A stretch of 64,000 nucleotides of DNA from CAZDDB01 sp963843285 (GTDB lineage: Bacteria > Acidobacteriota > HRBIN11 > JAKEFK01). Both the position numbers and the translations under genes were made by a program. Below, one piece after another: positions 16,952-24,901 of this stretch (positions are counted from its first letter, which is position 1; every line of letters begins with the position of its first letter). Location: assembly GCA_963843285.1 (NCBI GenBank), contig CAWJJO010000016.1, positions 62,001-126,000 on the forward strand, in the 5' to 3' direction. The notes beneath the pieces are model-generated. The model made no database searches, was not told where the DNA came from, and saw only the letters and a list, made by a program, of their open reading frames with translations.

Positions 16952-18427
16952 CTAACCCGAATCCCGCACTTTGCCCCCCAGTTCGCACCGGCTGCAGGAC
17001 GTTTCGCTGTTATCGCAGAAGTCATAGAAGAAGTGATGCAACGCCTGCTGGCGATGTGCCGTCCCGATCCATTTTCTGGCGCGTTTGCGATCTCCAAACA
17101 GACGGTGTTCCATCAGCCGGGTGATGCTATTTTCGCAGAGCCGGGGATGGGTCCGGTACAGGAGATGCAGCAGTTCTTCCAGCCGCCGGTCGCCCTGGAG
17201 CTCCGCATGCGCCAGCAATGGAGGTAGTACTACATTGATAGTAATGATGCGGCTTCGTTCCCGGCCGATGAGCCGCTTCGGCGCCGTGAATCTGCGTTTT
17301 TCAAACTGGTAATGATACGACCAGTAGATATGCAACGGTTTCGCAAACAACTCTTGCCATTTCAGGAGGGCGGCGCGCAAAGCTCTCGGGGTCCAGTGAT
17401 CCTGAGAAAGAGCGCAGAGGTCGGCCAGGGGTTTCAGGAGCAGTGGAAGAATCTGCGCTCCATGGTAATGAAAGAAGGCGGCAACCGCGGTCAACCGCCG
17501 GGCGGGGAAGTTGGCCGGTCTGGTGCTCGAAGGATACCAGCAGAATCCGGTCAATTCGCGTTGACTAAAGCGCTCTTTCACGCGTCCCCAGAAGTGAAAC
17601 AGTTCTTCCACATAGTGACCTGTTTCCGGATCGGACGGCTGCATCCGGACCTGTGCCAAGTCGCCTAGAAGGCCGGCGGTCCCCAGGAGCGTTGCCGCCA
17701 TCGAATCGATGCCGCGCCGTCCGGGAAGATCTTGCGCCGCCAGTTCTGCAATCGGCACCCGTCTGGCGAGCTCACGAAAAGCGTACCGTGACTGCTTGTA
17801 TCCCATCCCCTCCATCATTCCTTCGAAGAACGCTTGCTGAAACCCGGATGTACTGATTTCCTCCAGGAATCTGTCCTTCTTGCGGCGCATCCGGACATCT
17901 CCGGCTGAGTCCAGAATCTTTGCAACCGCATCGTCCTCCTGTTCTTCCAGGAATCTTCTGCAAAGCCGGACATTGCTGTCGATGCCAAAGGGAAATCGGT
18001 GAATGGGAACGCGCTGCTGAAGAAGGCGCAGCTCCTGAACCAGATGGTCCTTCATTTCCAGTTCGGGAACCTGATCCCCGTTGCGTTTAAAGCAGGGCCG
18101 GCCATCACTGTGTAGTACTACATGGATAGCAACACGATCATATCTGGGGTCTTCATGGTGCCGGTGCCGGTACCAATCCCCGCTGAAGAGGTGGATTTCC
18201 ACATCCCCGCAGACGCGTTCCCCATTGAGGAACAGCTCGGCATTCCGGAAGTCCGGGCCTGCCTCCAGGTTCCACCATCCGGGTGAGGAGATGGCCAGCG
18301 TTTTTCCGTTGATCTCGAGCGTTCTACGGAAAAGCTGTTCGGACCAGATGCAATGGAGCAGGCGCTCCAGCACTTTTTGTCTTTCAGGATATTTTTCACG
18401 GGATTCACACAGCAGATATTCTTCCAT
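16952..18427 (-). CDS. DUF2851 family protein
   Basis: The 491-residue protein shows the N-terminal block WSEQLFRRTLEINGKTLAI, SPGWWNLEAGPDFRNAELFL and GDVEIHLFSGDWYRHRHHED characteristic of DUF2851, a family of unknown function. The conserved histidines and aspartates suggest an enzyme, possibly nuclease-like, but that is only inference. The tail has a four-cysteine cluster (CDNSETSCSRCELGG). The start has AAGGAGG seven bases upstream. It is last in a leftward series after the deacetylase and radical SAM genes. Confidence 0.85.
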   Translation of the reverse strand: MEEYLLCESREKYPERQKVLERLLHCIWSEQLFRRTLEINGKTLAISSPGWWNLEAGPDFRNAELFLNGERVCGDVEIHLFSGDWYRHRHHEDPRYDRVAIHVVLHSDGRPCFKRNGDQVPELEMKDHLVQELRLLQQRVPIHRFPFGIDSNVRLCRRFLEEQEDDAVAKILDSAGDVRMRRKKDRFLEEISTSGFQQAFFEGMMEGMGYKQSRYAFRELARRVPIAELAAQDLPGRRGIDSMAATLLGTAGLLGDLAQVRMQPSDPETGHYVEELFHFWGRVKERFSQRELTGFCWYPSSTRPANFPARRLTAVAAFFHYHGAQILPLLLKPLADLCALSQDHWTPRALRAALLKWQELFAKPLHIYWSYHYQFEKRRFTAPKRLIGRERSRIITINVVLPPLLAHAELQGDRRLEELLHLLYRTHPRLCENSITRLMEHRLFGDRKRARKWIGTAHRQQALHHFFYDFCDNSETSCSRCELGGKVRDSG

Positions 18428-18487
18428 CGTATTGCCTCCTTTTTCGCGACGACGCGACTACGCGATAGAGGCAAATGATGGAAGAGG

Positions 18488-19855
18488 TCAGTGGATCTGT
18501 AATCGTTTGAACGCCGGTGGACTTCCACAGCTTTCAAACCATTCGATCCCTTCGCAGACCATATCGAGCTTGAGCCAGTATTGACCCGGCGCTTCCGGGG
18601 CTCTTGCTTGAAAATCGAGCGCCGTTTTTTCTCCCGCTGACAACGGCCGCGGCAGTAGCACGCGGGCGAAATCGCGATTCAATAGACGCCGTTGTTCATC
18701 TAACAGCTGCACTCCCAGTGTAACATGGCGGCGATTTTTCATCGAGATGTTTTTCCAGATTGCGCCGCCCACGTTTTCGACTTCTGCGCTTCCACGAAAA
18801 AGTTCTCCTGCCCGGGCTTTCCAGAATATCCCTTTCGGCTGGATTGCAGCACGGAGTGTTTTGTGAGCCATGGCGTTGCCCAATGCGCTCCAGATTTCGT
18901 GTTTGATTTGTTCGTGTTCAGGGCTTCCGGGAACAAAGCGTTCTGAGGCGGAATTTTCCGGATGATCCGTAATTTCCCAGCACAGCTTGTCTACACCCAT
19001 TTCCGCTGCAAGTCGACGGGCCAGGTTCATCTCTTCATCGCTGTCGTTCCAGCGAAAGAGAATGTATCGCCAGTTGATAAACGGCGTTTCGCTGTTCCTC
19101 TCACGTCTGATTTCAACCAGGCGCTTCATGATCCGGCTCACTTTGTTGAAATCGCCACCTCTGCGGTAGCGAACATACGTATCCTGTGTGGCTCCATCAA
19201 CGGAGAACGTAATTTCATCAATCCCCGATTCGACCAGACCACGGAGTTTGTCCTCCGTATTGAGCAGAAGGCCATTCGTGCTTGTAAACAGATAGATCTG
19301 GGGAAAGCGGGATTTTGCGTAGGCGATCATGTCAATCGCTTTTGGATGGATAAAGCTTTCTCCGTAGTTAAAAAAATCGATGCGGTGCAGCTCCGGACCG
19401 AGCTCATCGATCACTTTTGTGTATGTTTCCCACGCAAGCAAGCGGGCGCTTCTTGTAAAGTGGATCCCGTTTTCATGGTTGCAACAGGCTTCAAAGCAAG
19501 AAAGGTTACAAGAGATGCATGGCTCCACAAATAGACGCCGGGGCAAACGGGGAAGGATCGTTTCCTGCGGAACCCGTATGCCGGCATCGACGACCTGCAT
19601 CAGATTGCAATGGGAACAGAGGACAGGATCATTCTTTTGCAGACCGCTGCGGATTGCCCGAAACACAGGACCGTTCCAGATTTCACGCATGGTGAGTACG
19701 GCTGCATTCCCTGCCGGCCGCTTCTTGAAAGGATCCGCGCAACCGCAAACGATTGTGCCATCGGACATCAGAACGGCGGTTTCCCACGGCCAGGCGCAAT
19801 AGAATCGCTGATCCGGTCGCAGTGTCAGGGGCGCCGGTTCGGTTGTTCCGATCAT
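18488..19855 (-). CDS. radical SAM/SPASM protein with permuted order and unusual cysteine spacing
   Basis: The 455-residue protein starts with a SPASM-like cysteine region (CAWPWETAVLMSDGTIVCGC, GNA, EIWNG, LCSHC; residues about 19-84). A radical SAM barrel follows, with downstream features FFNYGESFIHP, TSTNGLLL and ITFSVDGATQDTY. The cluster motif reads CISCNLSCFEACC, which gives CX3CX3C rather than the usual CX3CX2C. The last 110 residues look like a beta-sandwich (LPRPLSAGEKTALDFQARAP, YWLKLDMVCEGIEWF) found in some sugar-related proteins. Its ATG overlaps the deacetylase stop (ATGA). The substrate is unknown; context hints at an envelope or cell-surface modification. Confidence 0.85.
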   Translation of the reverse strand: MIGTTEPAPLTLRPDQRFYCAWPWETAVLMSDGTIVCGCADPFKKRPAGNAAVLTMREIWNGPVFRAIRSGLQKNDPVLCSHCNLMQVVDAGIRVPQETILPRLPRRLFVEPCISCNLSCFEACCNHENGIHFTRSARLLAWETYTKVIDELGPELHRIDFFNYGESFIHPKAIDMIAYAKSRFPQIYLFTSTNGLLLNTEDKLRGLVESGIDEITFSVDGATQDTYVRYRRGGDFNKVSRIMKRLVEIRRERNSETPFINWRYILFRWNDSDEEMNLARRLAAEMGVDKLCWEITDHPENSASERFVPGSPEHEQIKHEIWSALGNAMAHKTLRAAIQPKGIFWKARAGELFRGSAEVENVGGAIWKNISMKNRRHVTLGVQLLDEQRRLLNRDFARVLLPRPLSAGEKTALDFQARAPEAPGQYWLKLDMVCEGIEWFESCGSPPAFKRLQIH

Positions 19856-21240
19856 TTCGCAACCCGTACGCCGGGCAACAGATCCATGTGATCCAGCAAC
19901 TCACCGGCAGTAATAAATTCGTATCCTCTCTGCCGGAACGTCTCGATCACTTCCGGTAGCCATTGATCCAGGCGATCTCCCGATTCACGTTGACTGCCCA
20001 GGTGCATCAGCAGAATCGCTCCATTGGCCTGTTCCGGTTCGTTCTGACCGAAACTGAGGAGCCTCTCTTTGATCAACATAGCCGGGAAATAGCCGGGTGT
20101 GTTCGCATTCGGAACCCAGTCCAGGCTGTCCATATTCTGACGATTCTTGGGATTGGCAGTCCAGGCTACATGTGTGTAGCCGATTTCCGATGCCCACCGG
20201 CGAATTTCGAGATTGTGCTCGCCATAGGGCGCCCGCCATAGCGGAGTCATTCGGGCTCCGGTCGTCCGGGTAAAAATCTCTTCCGTTCTTCGAAGCTGAT
20301 CCTGAATATTTTCACGCGTCATGTCCGGAGCAGTCTTCTGGTGCGCATCCTGCGCATAGGTAGTCAGGTGGCTGTGACTGAACGTATGATTCCCGACTTC
20401 GTGTTCGGCGGCGACCCGGCGGGTCAGATCGGGAAATTTCTGAATGAACTCTCCCGTTAAGAATATAGTACTACGGATATGATAGCGCCGCAGGGTGGCC
20501 AGGATACTTTCACAGGAATTGGATTCCGACCCGCCGTCAAACGTCAGCACCAGTTCCTTCCGGGTCAGGTTGCCGCGGGAAATATTATCCGATGAGTTCT
20601 GGAAGAATTTCCAATCTGCCGCATCGGAAGAGAGGGAATCCTGGAAGAATACCATGATGGCAGGGGAGGAATTGGAAGAGCCGGCATCCGTATAAAACCT
20701 GGCTTGCAGAACGTTTGCATGTTTTGTCAGCAACACTTGAGGGAAGTGAAAGCTGGAATCGCGAGCGACGGTGCTTTCGACAAGGGTTCCATTGAGATAC
20801 ATGGCTACCACGGCGTTCTGAGGCGCTTTCCCTTCCACTGCGATTGTTTGGGAGGCGCTCTTCATGCCGTTGAGCGGTCTCGAAATCGCAATCGTTTCCT
20901 GTTCGGGCGGCTCAACATGGACGGGTAAGGAAGGGGCCATCTGGGTGAGATTTGCTGTGCTCTTTTCATCTCCACCGCTGTAGAAGGCGTCGGCCAGCAA
21001 GGCAAAGTAGACGAGTACCCCGACGAGGACCAGGGCGCTCGCGTACATAGCGTAGCGGGCATAGGGTCTGGAAGCTGCTGCGGCGCGTTCACGCAGATAA
21101 TTCTTATGACACGGCTCTCCGCAAAACAGATGATGATCCAGTTTTACCTGGCATCCGGGGCAAATCGGGCGCGAGCAGGAGAAACACTTCCGCTTTGCAA
21201 GACTTGTTGGGTGCCGGTAACAAAATCGCGTTTCAGCCAT
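19852..21240 (-). CDS. membrane-anchored polysaccharide deacetylase with N-terminal B-box-like zinc finger
   Basis: The 462-residue protein begins with a cysteine/histidine-rich finger (CYRHPTSLAKRKCFSCSRPI, CPGCQVKLDHHLFCGEPCH). One membrane segment (YAMYASALVLVGVLVYFALL) follows, then an Ig-like region and a NodB deacetylase domain from about residue 235. Metal motifs are LTFDGGSES (motif 1, TFDGG instead of TFDDG), NHTFSHSHL (motif 2) and RAPYGEHN (motif 3). NodB proteins deacetylate peptidoglycan, chitin or similar glycans outside the membrane. The zinc finger would face the cytoplasm. The ATG follows an AT-rich repeat without a ribosome site. It is coupled to the radical SAM gene through ATGA. 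Confidence 0.9.
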   Translation of the reverse strand: MAETRFCYRHPTSLAKRKCFSCSRPICPGCQVKLDHHLFCGEPCHKNYLRERAAAASRPYARYAMYASALVLVGVLVYFALLADAFYSGGDEKSTANLTQMAPSLPVHVEPPEQETIAISRPLNGMKSASQTIAVEGKAPQNAVVAMYLNGTLVESTVARDSSFHFPQVLLTKHANVLQARFYTDAGSSNSSPAIMVFFQDSLSSDAADWKFFQNSSDNISRGNLTRKELVLTFDGGSESNSCESILATLRRYHIRSTIFLTGEFIQKFPDLTRRVAAEHEVGNHTFSHSHLTTYAQDAHQKTAPDMTRENIQDQLRRTEEIFTRTTGARMTPLWRAPYGEHNLEIRRWASEIGYTHVAWTANPKNRQNMDSLDWVPNANTPGYFPAMLIKERLLSFGQNEPEQANGAILLMHLGSQRESGDRLDQWLPEVIETFRQRGYEFITAGELLDHMDLLPGVRVAK

Positions 21241-21372
21241 AATGGAATATCAAAAATTAAAAATCAAATAAACAACCCGGATCTGGAGTTGCGGGCGTCC
21301 CTGCCCGCTGCGGCGGCCACGGAGGGCCGCCCCTCCAAACAAGTGCATAAACATAATACAATAAGTAAAAAT
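21241..21372. repeat. A-family AT-rich element, right arm eroded
   Basis: The left arm ATATCAAAAATTAAAAATCA (21248-21267) continues AATAAAC. A D-family hairpin occupies the centre. The right side keeps only CATAAACATAATACAATAAG. It separates the divergent deacetylase and pcm genes, and its left end lies eight bases from the deacetylase ATG. Confidence 0.7.
21283..21338. repeat. D-family GC-rich inverted repeat nested in A2
   Basis: CTGGAG at 21283-21288 faces CCTCC near 21336. The core reads GCGGGCGTCCCTGCCCGC and GGCGGCCACGGAGGGCCGCC. Same core as the element at 3949-4023. Confidence 0.75.
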
Positions 21373-21380
21373 GGTTTCAG

Positions 21381-22028
21381 ATGCCTCAAACTGAGTACGA
21401 GCGGCTTCGGTACGCAATGGTGAAATACCAGATCGAGGCCAGAGGTATCACGGATTCGAGGGTGTTGGACGCGTTTCGTCGGGTGGAACGCCATCAATTT
21501 GTGCCTCCCGATCTGGCTTCGCAGGCTTACGCGGATACTCCGCTACCCGTTGGAGCGGGTCAGACCATTTCTCAGCCATACATTGTTGCTTTGATGACGG
21601 AACTTGCCGGAATCGAAAAAGAATTCAAAGTTCTGGAGGTGGGAACCGGTTGCGGATATCAGACGGCGATTCTATCTCTACTCGCCGGTGAGGTGTATTC
21701 CGTTGAAATTGTGGAGACTCTGGGAAATCAGGCGAAGGGTCGCCTTGCGACGCTAGGCTACTCGAATGCGCAGATTCGAATCGGTGACGGGTATCAGGGA
21801 TGGCCGGAGGTAGGGCCATTTGATGCCATCGTGGTTACTGCCGCGCCGGATCACATTCCGCAACCTCTGGTGAAACAGTTGAAAACAGGTCGCAGGATGG
21901 TCATTCCTGTAGGCGACTACTATCAAGAACTGGAAGTGATTACAAAAACAGAGCACGGGATCCACCGTGAAAAAGTGATTCCGGTCCGTTTCGTTCCTAT
22001 GACCGGAAAAGCCGAAACGCGATCCTAA
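21381..22028 (+). CDS. pcm: protein-L-isoaspartate O-methyltransferase
   Basis: The 215-residue enzyme contains RHQFVPPDLASQAYADTPLP, GAGQTISQPYIVA, the SAM motif VLEVGTGCGYQTAIL, and the family motif FDAIVVTAAPDHIP followed by GRRMVIPVG. It methylates L-isoaspartyl residues to start repair of aged proteins in the cytoplasm. Length is normal for the family. The ATG at 21381 is nine bases past the AT-rich element. It is transcribed away from the deacetylase gene and converges with the next gene, whose stop lies six bases beyond. Confidence 0.95.
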   Translation: MPQTEYERLRYAMVKYQIEARGITDSRVLDAFRRVERHQFVPPDLASQAYADTPLPVGAGQTISQPYIVALMTELAGIEKEFKVLEVGTGCGYQTAILSLLAGEVYSVEIVETLGNQAKGRLATLGYSNAQIRIGDGYQGWPEVGPFDAIVVTAAPDHIPQPLVKQLKTGRRMVIPVGDYYQELEVITKTEHGIHREKVIPVRFVPMTGKAETRS

Positions 22029-22033
22029 CGGCT

Positions 22034-23131
22034 TTACTGATCCTGGCTGGCGAAAATCAACTGAATTTGATCCTTCGTTGCGTTTGCCGGAAGGCTCGCC
22101 TCCACCTTGATCACCTGTCCGGGCTTCAACGCTTTGATCAGGACAAGAGGACCACGAACACCCGGATACATGAATGCAATGCTCGGAATTTCCGTGCTCC
22201 CGTTGTTTCCGATTCGCGCCACAAAATAGCTTCGCTCTCCCACCGTTTTCAGAGATGATTCAATCATTTTGAATGGAGCCGTAGGGGAAACTTTTGAAAG
22301 CATGCTCATCTGGTTTCGGGCTTCGGTCATCGCATACAACTTTTCATCGGACGGTGCGACATTTTCGGCCAGTCTTTCCAGCTCTCTGTTGTGCGCTTGT
22401 GCTGCATCACTCCAGGATGATTCGCCCCAGGACGAATCCCAGGTGTAATACTCTTCGAGCAACAGACGCTCGAAATTTACACTTAAGCTATTCTTTTTGT
22501 GAAAGAGCAGGTTGGGTCCTTGAGGCTCAACATTCCTGCCGCTTTCCTGGTAAAGCGTCAACCAGACGCGGGCAATGTCGTTGACGGCTTCACTGTAAAG
22601 AAGCGTCGAAACCTCTTTAGAATTTTCAAGTCGCCAACGCCATTCACTTCGAGCTTGAAGATATTCGCGGATATTTGCAATCGGTTTGGGGTATCCATCA
22701 TACAAAACAACGATATTGTTGTTTTTTGTAAAAGCCGCATCCGGTGTAGTGGTTTGTTTCAGAATGCTCTCCGGAGACCAGAGGTCGCCGATGTAGTGTG
22801 CCATGTAGCAAAGCTGTTTACTGATATCGGAATCCGATCCGCTTTTCGATTTCATCCGGACTACGGCAATGATTTTGTCGATCCGATCCAATGCGCCGCC
22901 TTCTGGTGGATTTGTCGGAATGTAATAGTGATTCTGCCAGTCCCTGAGCAATTCATCGGGGTCTTTGATCCCGGCTTCCACGAATTTCTGATGCTCCAGA
23001 AAAGCTTTCTGCAAGTCAGCCGGCATCAACGCAACCGCATCGCGGGTCATTTGGAGATGCGTGTTGACATGCCATGCAAACAACACGGAGGGCAAGAGTG
23101 AGAAGAAAAGAACACACGCAGCACGCTTCAT
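22034..23131 (-). CDS. secreted zinc hydrolase, S1/P1 nuclease or phospholipase C-like
   Basis: The 365-residue protein has a signal peptide (MKRAACVLFFSLLPSVLF) ending just before AWHVNTHLQMTRDAVALMP. Cleavage after FA would leave an N-terminal tryptophan, which ligates zinc in the S1/P1 nuclease and phospholipase C fold. A second zinc-type motif, MAHYIGDLWSPE (HxxGDxxxP), lies near residue 115. The C-terminal 80 residues look like a small beta domain. I start at the ATG at 23131, preceded by AGGGGGTG, rather than nine codons upstream. Phospholipid or nucleic acid as substrate cannot be decided. Confidence 0.72.
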   Translation of the reverse strand: MKRAACVLFFSLLPSVLFAWHVNTHLQMTRDAVALMPADLQKAFLEHQKFVEAGIKDPDELLRDWQNHYYIPTNPPEGGALDRIDKIIAVVRMKSKSGSDSDISKQLCYMAHYIGDLWSPESILKQTTTPDAAFTKNNNIVVLYDGYPKPIANIREYLQARSEWRWRLENSKEVSTLLYSEAVNDIARVWLTLYQESGRNVEPQGPNLLFHKKNSLSVNFERLLLEEYYTWDSSWGESSWSDAAQAHNRELERLAENVAPSDEKLYAMTEARNQMSMLSKVSPTAPFKMIESSLKTVGERSYFVARIGNNGSTEIPSIAFMYPGVRGPLVLIKALKPGQVIKVEASLPANATKDQIQLIFASQDQ

Positions 23132-23156
23132 GGAAACACCCCCTGTCGCCATTTCC

Positions 23157-23186
23157 ATTCTATCTCATTCCTCTTTCGGGAATCAA
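23157..23186 (-). promoter_or_regulatory. promoter of the secreted hydrolase gene
   Basis: On the minus strand TTGATT (23181-23186) and TAGAAT (23157-23162) are 18 bases apart, upstream of the ATG at 23131. Confidence 0.55.
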
Positions 23187-23207
23187 AGTCCACGATCCTC
23201 GTTCAGT

Positions 23208-23236
23208 TTGACGATGCCGGGCTACTCCGTTACAAT
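23208..23236 (+). promoter_or_regulatory. promoter of the DUF4388 gene
   Basis: TTGACG (23208-23213) and TACAAT (23231-23236) are exactly 17 bases apart, 40 bases upstream of the start codon. With the leftward promoter at 23157-23186 it forms a divergent pair. Confidence 0.75.
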
Positions 23237-23275
23237 CCAATTTACGGGTCTTTCCCGTGGGAGGTAAAGGCAACC

Positions 23276-24784
23276 ATGCAAGGGAGCCTCTCCACACTCA
23301 ACGTCGCCGAATTGCTCCTGGAGATTTATCTTTCGGGGTTAACAGGAATTCTCCGTCTCTATCAGAGCGATATCAAGAAAGGAATCTATTTCAAAGAGGG
23401 GGCAATCGTTTTTGCGCACTCCAATCTGAAGAGTGAACGACTTGGCGAAACTCTCCTTCGACTGGGGAAAATTACCGATGACGAATTCCGGGTGGCCTCC
23501 GTTGATGTAGTGGAAAGAGGCAAACGGTTGGGGAAAACTCTTTGCGAAAAGGGTTTTCTGTCGGAAGTGGAAGTGCATGCCGGCGTCAGCTATCAAATGC
23601 AACAGATTATTTATTCTGTTTTTAACTGGGACCGCGGTGAATATGAATTTGTCGAACGCGAGCGTCCGGTTTTTGAAGACATCATGGTGGACGTTTCCAC
23701 AGCGAACGTTTTGATTGGTGGGATCCGCCACATTTCGAACATGACTGTGCTTCAGCGAGTAATCGGGAATGATGATGAGCGTGTCGTGGATCGCAACATG
23801 GGAATTCTCAGGATTCCCAGAACCGATCTAGATTATGGCGAGGAGACAATTCTGGCATGCGTTGCCGAGAATTCCACAGTTTCCAGGTTGAGATCGTTAT
23901 CTCGCCTGGGGGCTCTTGAATTCGGACGCGCTCTTTACAGTTTGCTTCTTTCCGGGTTAGTGAATTTCCGTATGGCGACCGGACAAGAACAGGCCAGTCC
24001 GGACGTTCAGGAAAAACCGTCTGCTTATGCGACGCGGCCGATTCCGCCACAATCTCCCGTTCCTGAAAGAGAGCGGTTGAAAACTTTTTCTGAAGCGGAA
24101 ATGCGCACCATGATTTTGGAAACTGCAGCAAGATTTCGGGATGGCGCAGATGAAGAAGTTTTGAGTGTTTTGCCCGATTGCACTATTGCGGAGATTGAGC
24201 GCGCCCAGTCCAAACTGACGGTCATTTTCCAGCCTCTTCTTCAATCCGAGGAGAAGTATCGGGACCTGAAGACGCAATTGGAGTTCATTTCGCAAAGGAT
24301 CGCTCTCGCTTCGGAGAAGTTGAAACAAAAATCCGCGGAGCGATTACCTCTTTCGGAGACAGCTCTGCCTTCAGTTGCAGCCGAAGTACACTATCAAACA
24401 CGCGAAATGACGCGCGAACCGGATCCTATGGCCCGGTCCGCTGAGGAGCCTACCCTTGCGCAGATGGAGGAGCGTCTTGCAAAGACGCCGGACAATGTTC
24501 CACTTTTGCGGAAGTTCGGCAAGAGATTGCAACAGTCGGGCAAATCGGTAGAAGGAGAAAAACAGCTGCTGCATGCTCTTGAGCTCGAACCGCAAAGCGT
24601 GGAGAATCATCTGTCCTTGGCAGATTTCTATCAGACTGCGGGTTTGAAACTAAAGGCTTTCAAGCACCTGAACATTGTGCTGCAGCTGGAGCCGGATAAC
24701 GCTCAGGCACTGCAGATGCTGAGTCTGAAGAAAGACCGGAAACCGCTGTTTGAAATCTCACTCGATCGTAAAGAAGAACTCTAA
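23276..24784 (+). CDS. DUF4388 (PATAN-like) protein with C-terminal TPRs
   Basis: The 502-residue protein begins with a DUF4388 domain (MQGSLSTLNVAELLLEIYLS, GLTGILRLYQSDIKKGIYFK, GAIVFAHSN), found in gliding- and two-component-associated proteins of deltaproteobacteria and acidobacteria. A helical middle follows, then a proline-rich linker near residue 250 and a coiled-coil-like stretch (about 325-360). The last 100 residues hold at least two TPR-like units (LLHALELEPQSVENHLSLAD and LNIVLQLEPDNAQALQML). No membrane segment is seen. GGGAGG lies upstream of the ATG. Proximity to the signalling block at 24.9-29.1 kb suggests a regulatory role. Confidence 0.85.
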   Translation: MQGSLSTLNVAELLLEIYLSGLTGILRLYQSDIKKGIYFKEGAIVFAHSNLKSERLGETLLRLGKITDDEFRVASVDVVERGKRLGKTLCEKGFLSEVEVHAGVSYQMQQIIYSVFNWDRGEYEFVERERPVFEDIMVDVSTANVLIGGIRHISNMTVLQRVIGNDDERVVDRNMGILRIPRTDLDYGEETILACVAENSTVSRLRSLSRLGALEFGRALYSLLLSGLVNFRMATGQEQASPDVQEKPSAYATRPIPPQSPVPERERLKTFSEAEMRTMILETAARFRDGADEEVLSVLPDCTIAEIERAQSKLTVIFQPLLQSEEKYRDLKTQLEFISQRIALASEKLKQKSAERLPLSETALPSVAAEVHYQTREMTREPDPMARSAEEPTLAQMEERLAKTPDNVPLLRKFGKRLQQSGKSVEGEKQLLHALELEPQSVENHLSLADFYQTAGLKLKAFKHLNIVLQLEPDNAQALQMLSLKKDRKPLFEISLDRKEEL

Positions 24785-24789
24785 CTTGA

Positions 24790-24892
24790 TTTGGAGTGGC
24801 GGCCGTCCCTGTCGGCAGGACGTGATAGGAACACTTTTTGCGGGCACGGAGGCCCGCGGACTCCAGAAGAGGGGAGGCCCCTCGCTCCAGGT
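24790..24892. repeat. D-family GC-rich repeat, extended copy
   Basis: TTGGAGTGGCGGCCGTCCCT opens the element; GCGGGCACGGAGGCCCGC and CTCCAG (24861-24866) close it. An additional GGGGAGGCCCCTCGCTCCAG extends to 24890. It separates two convergent genes. Confidence 0.75.
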
Positions 24893-24901
24893 TCTGGAAG
24901 C

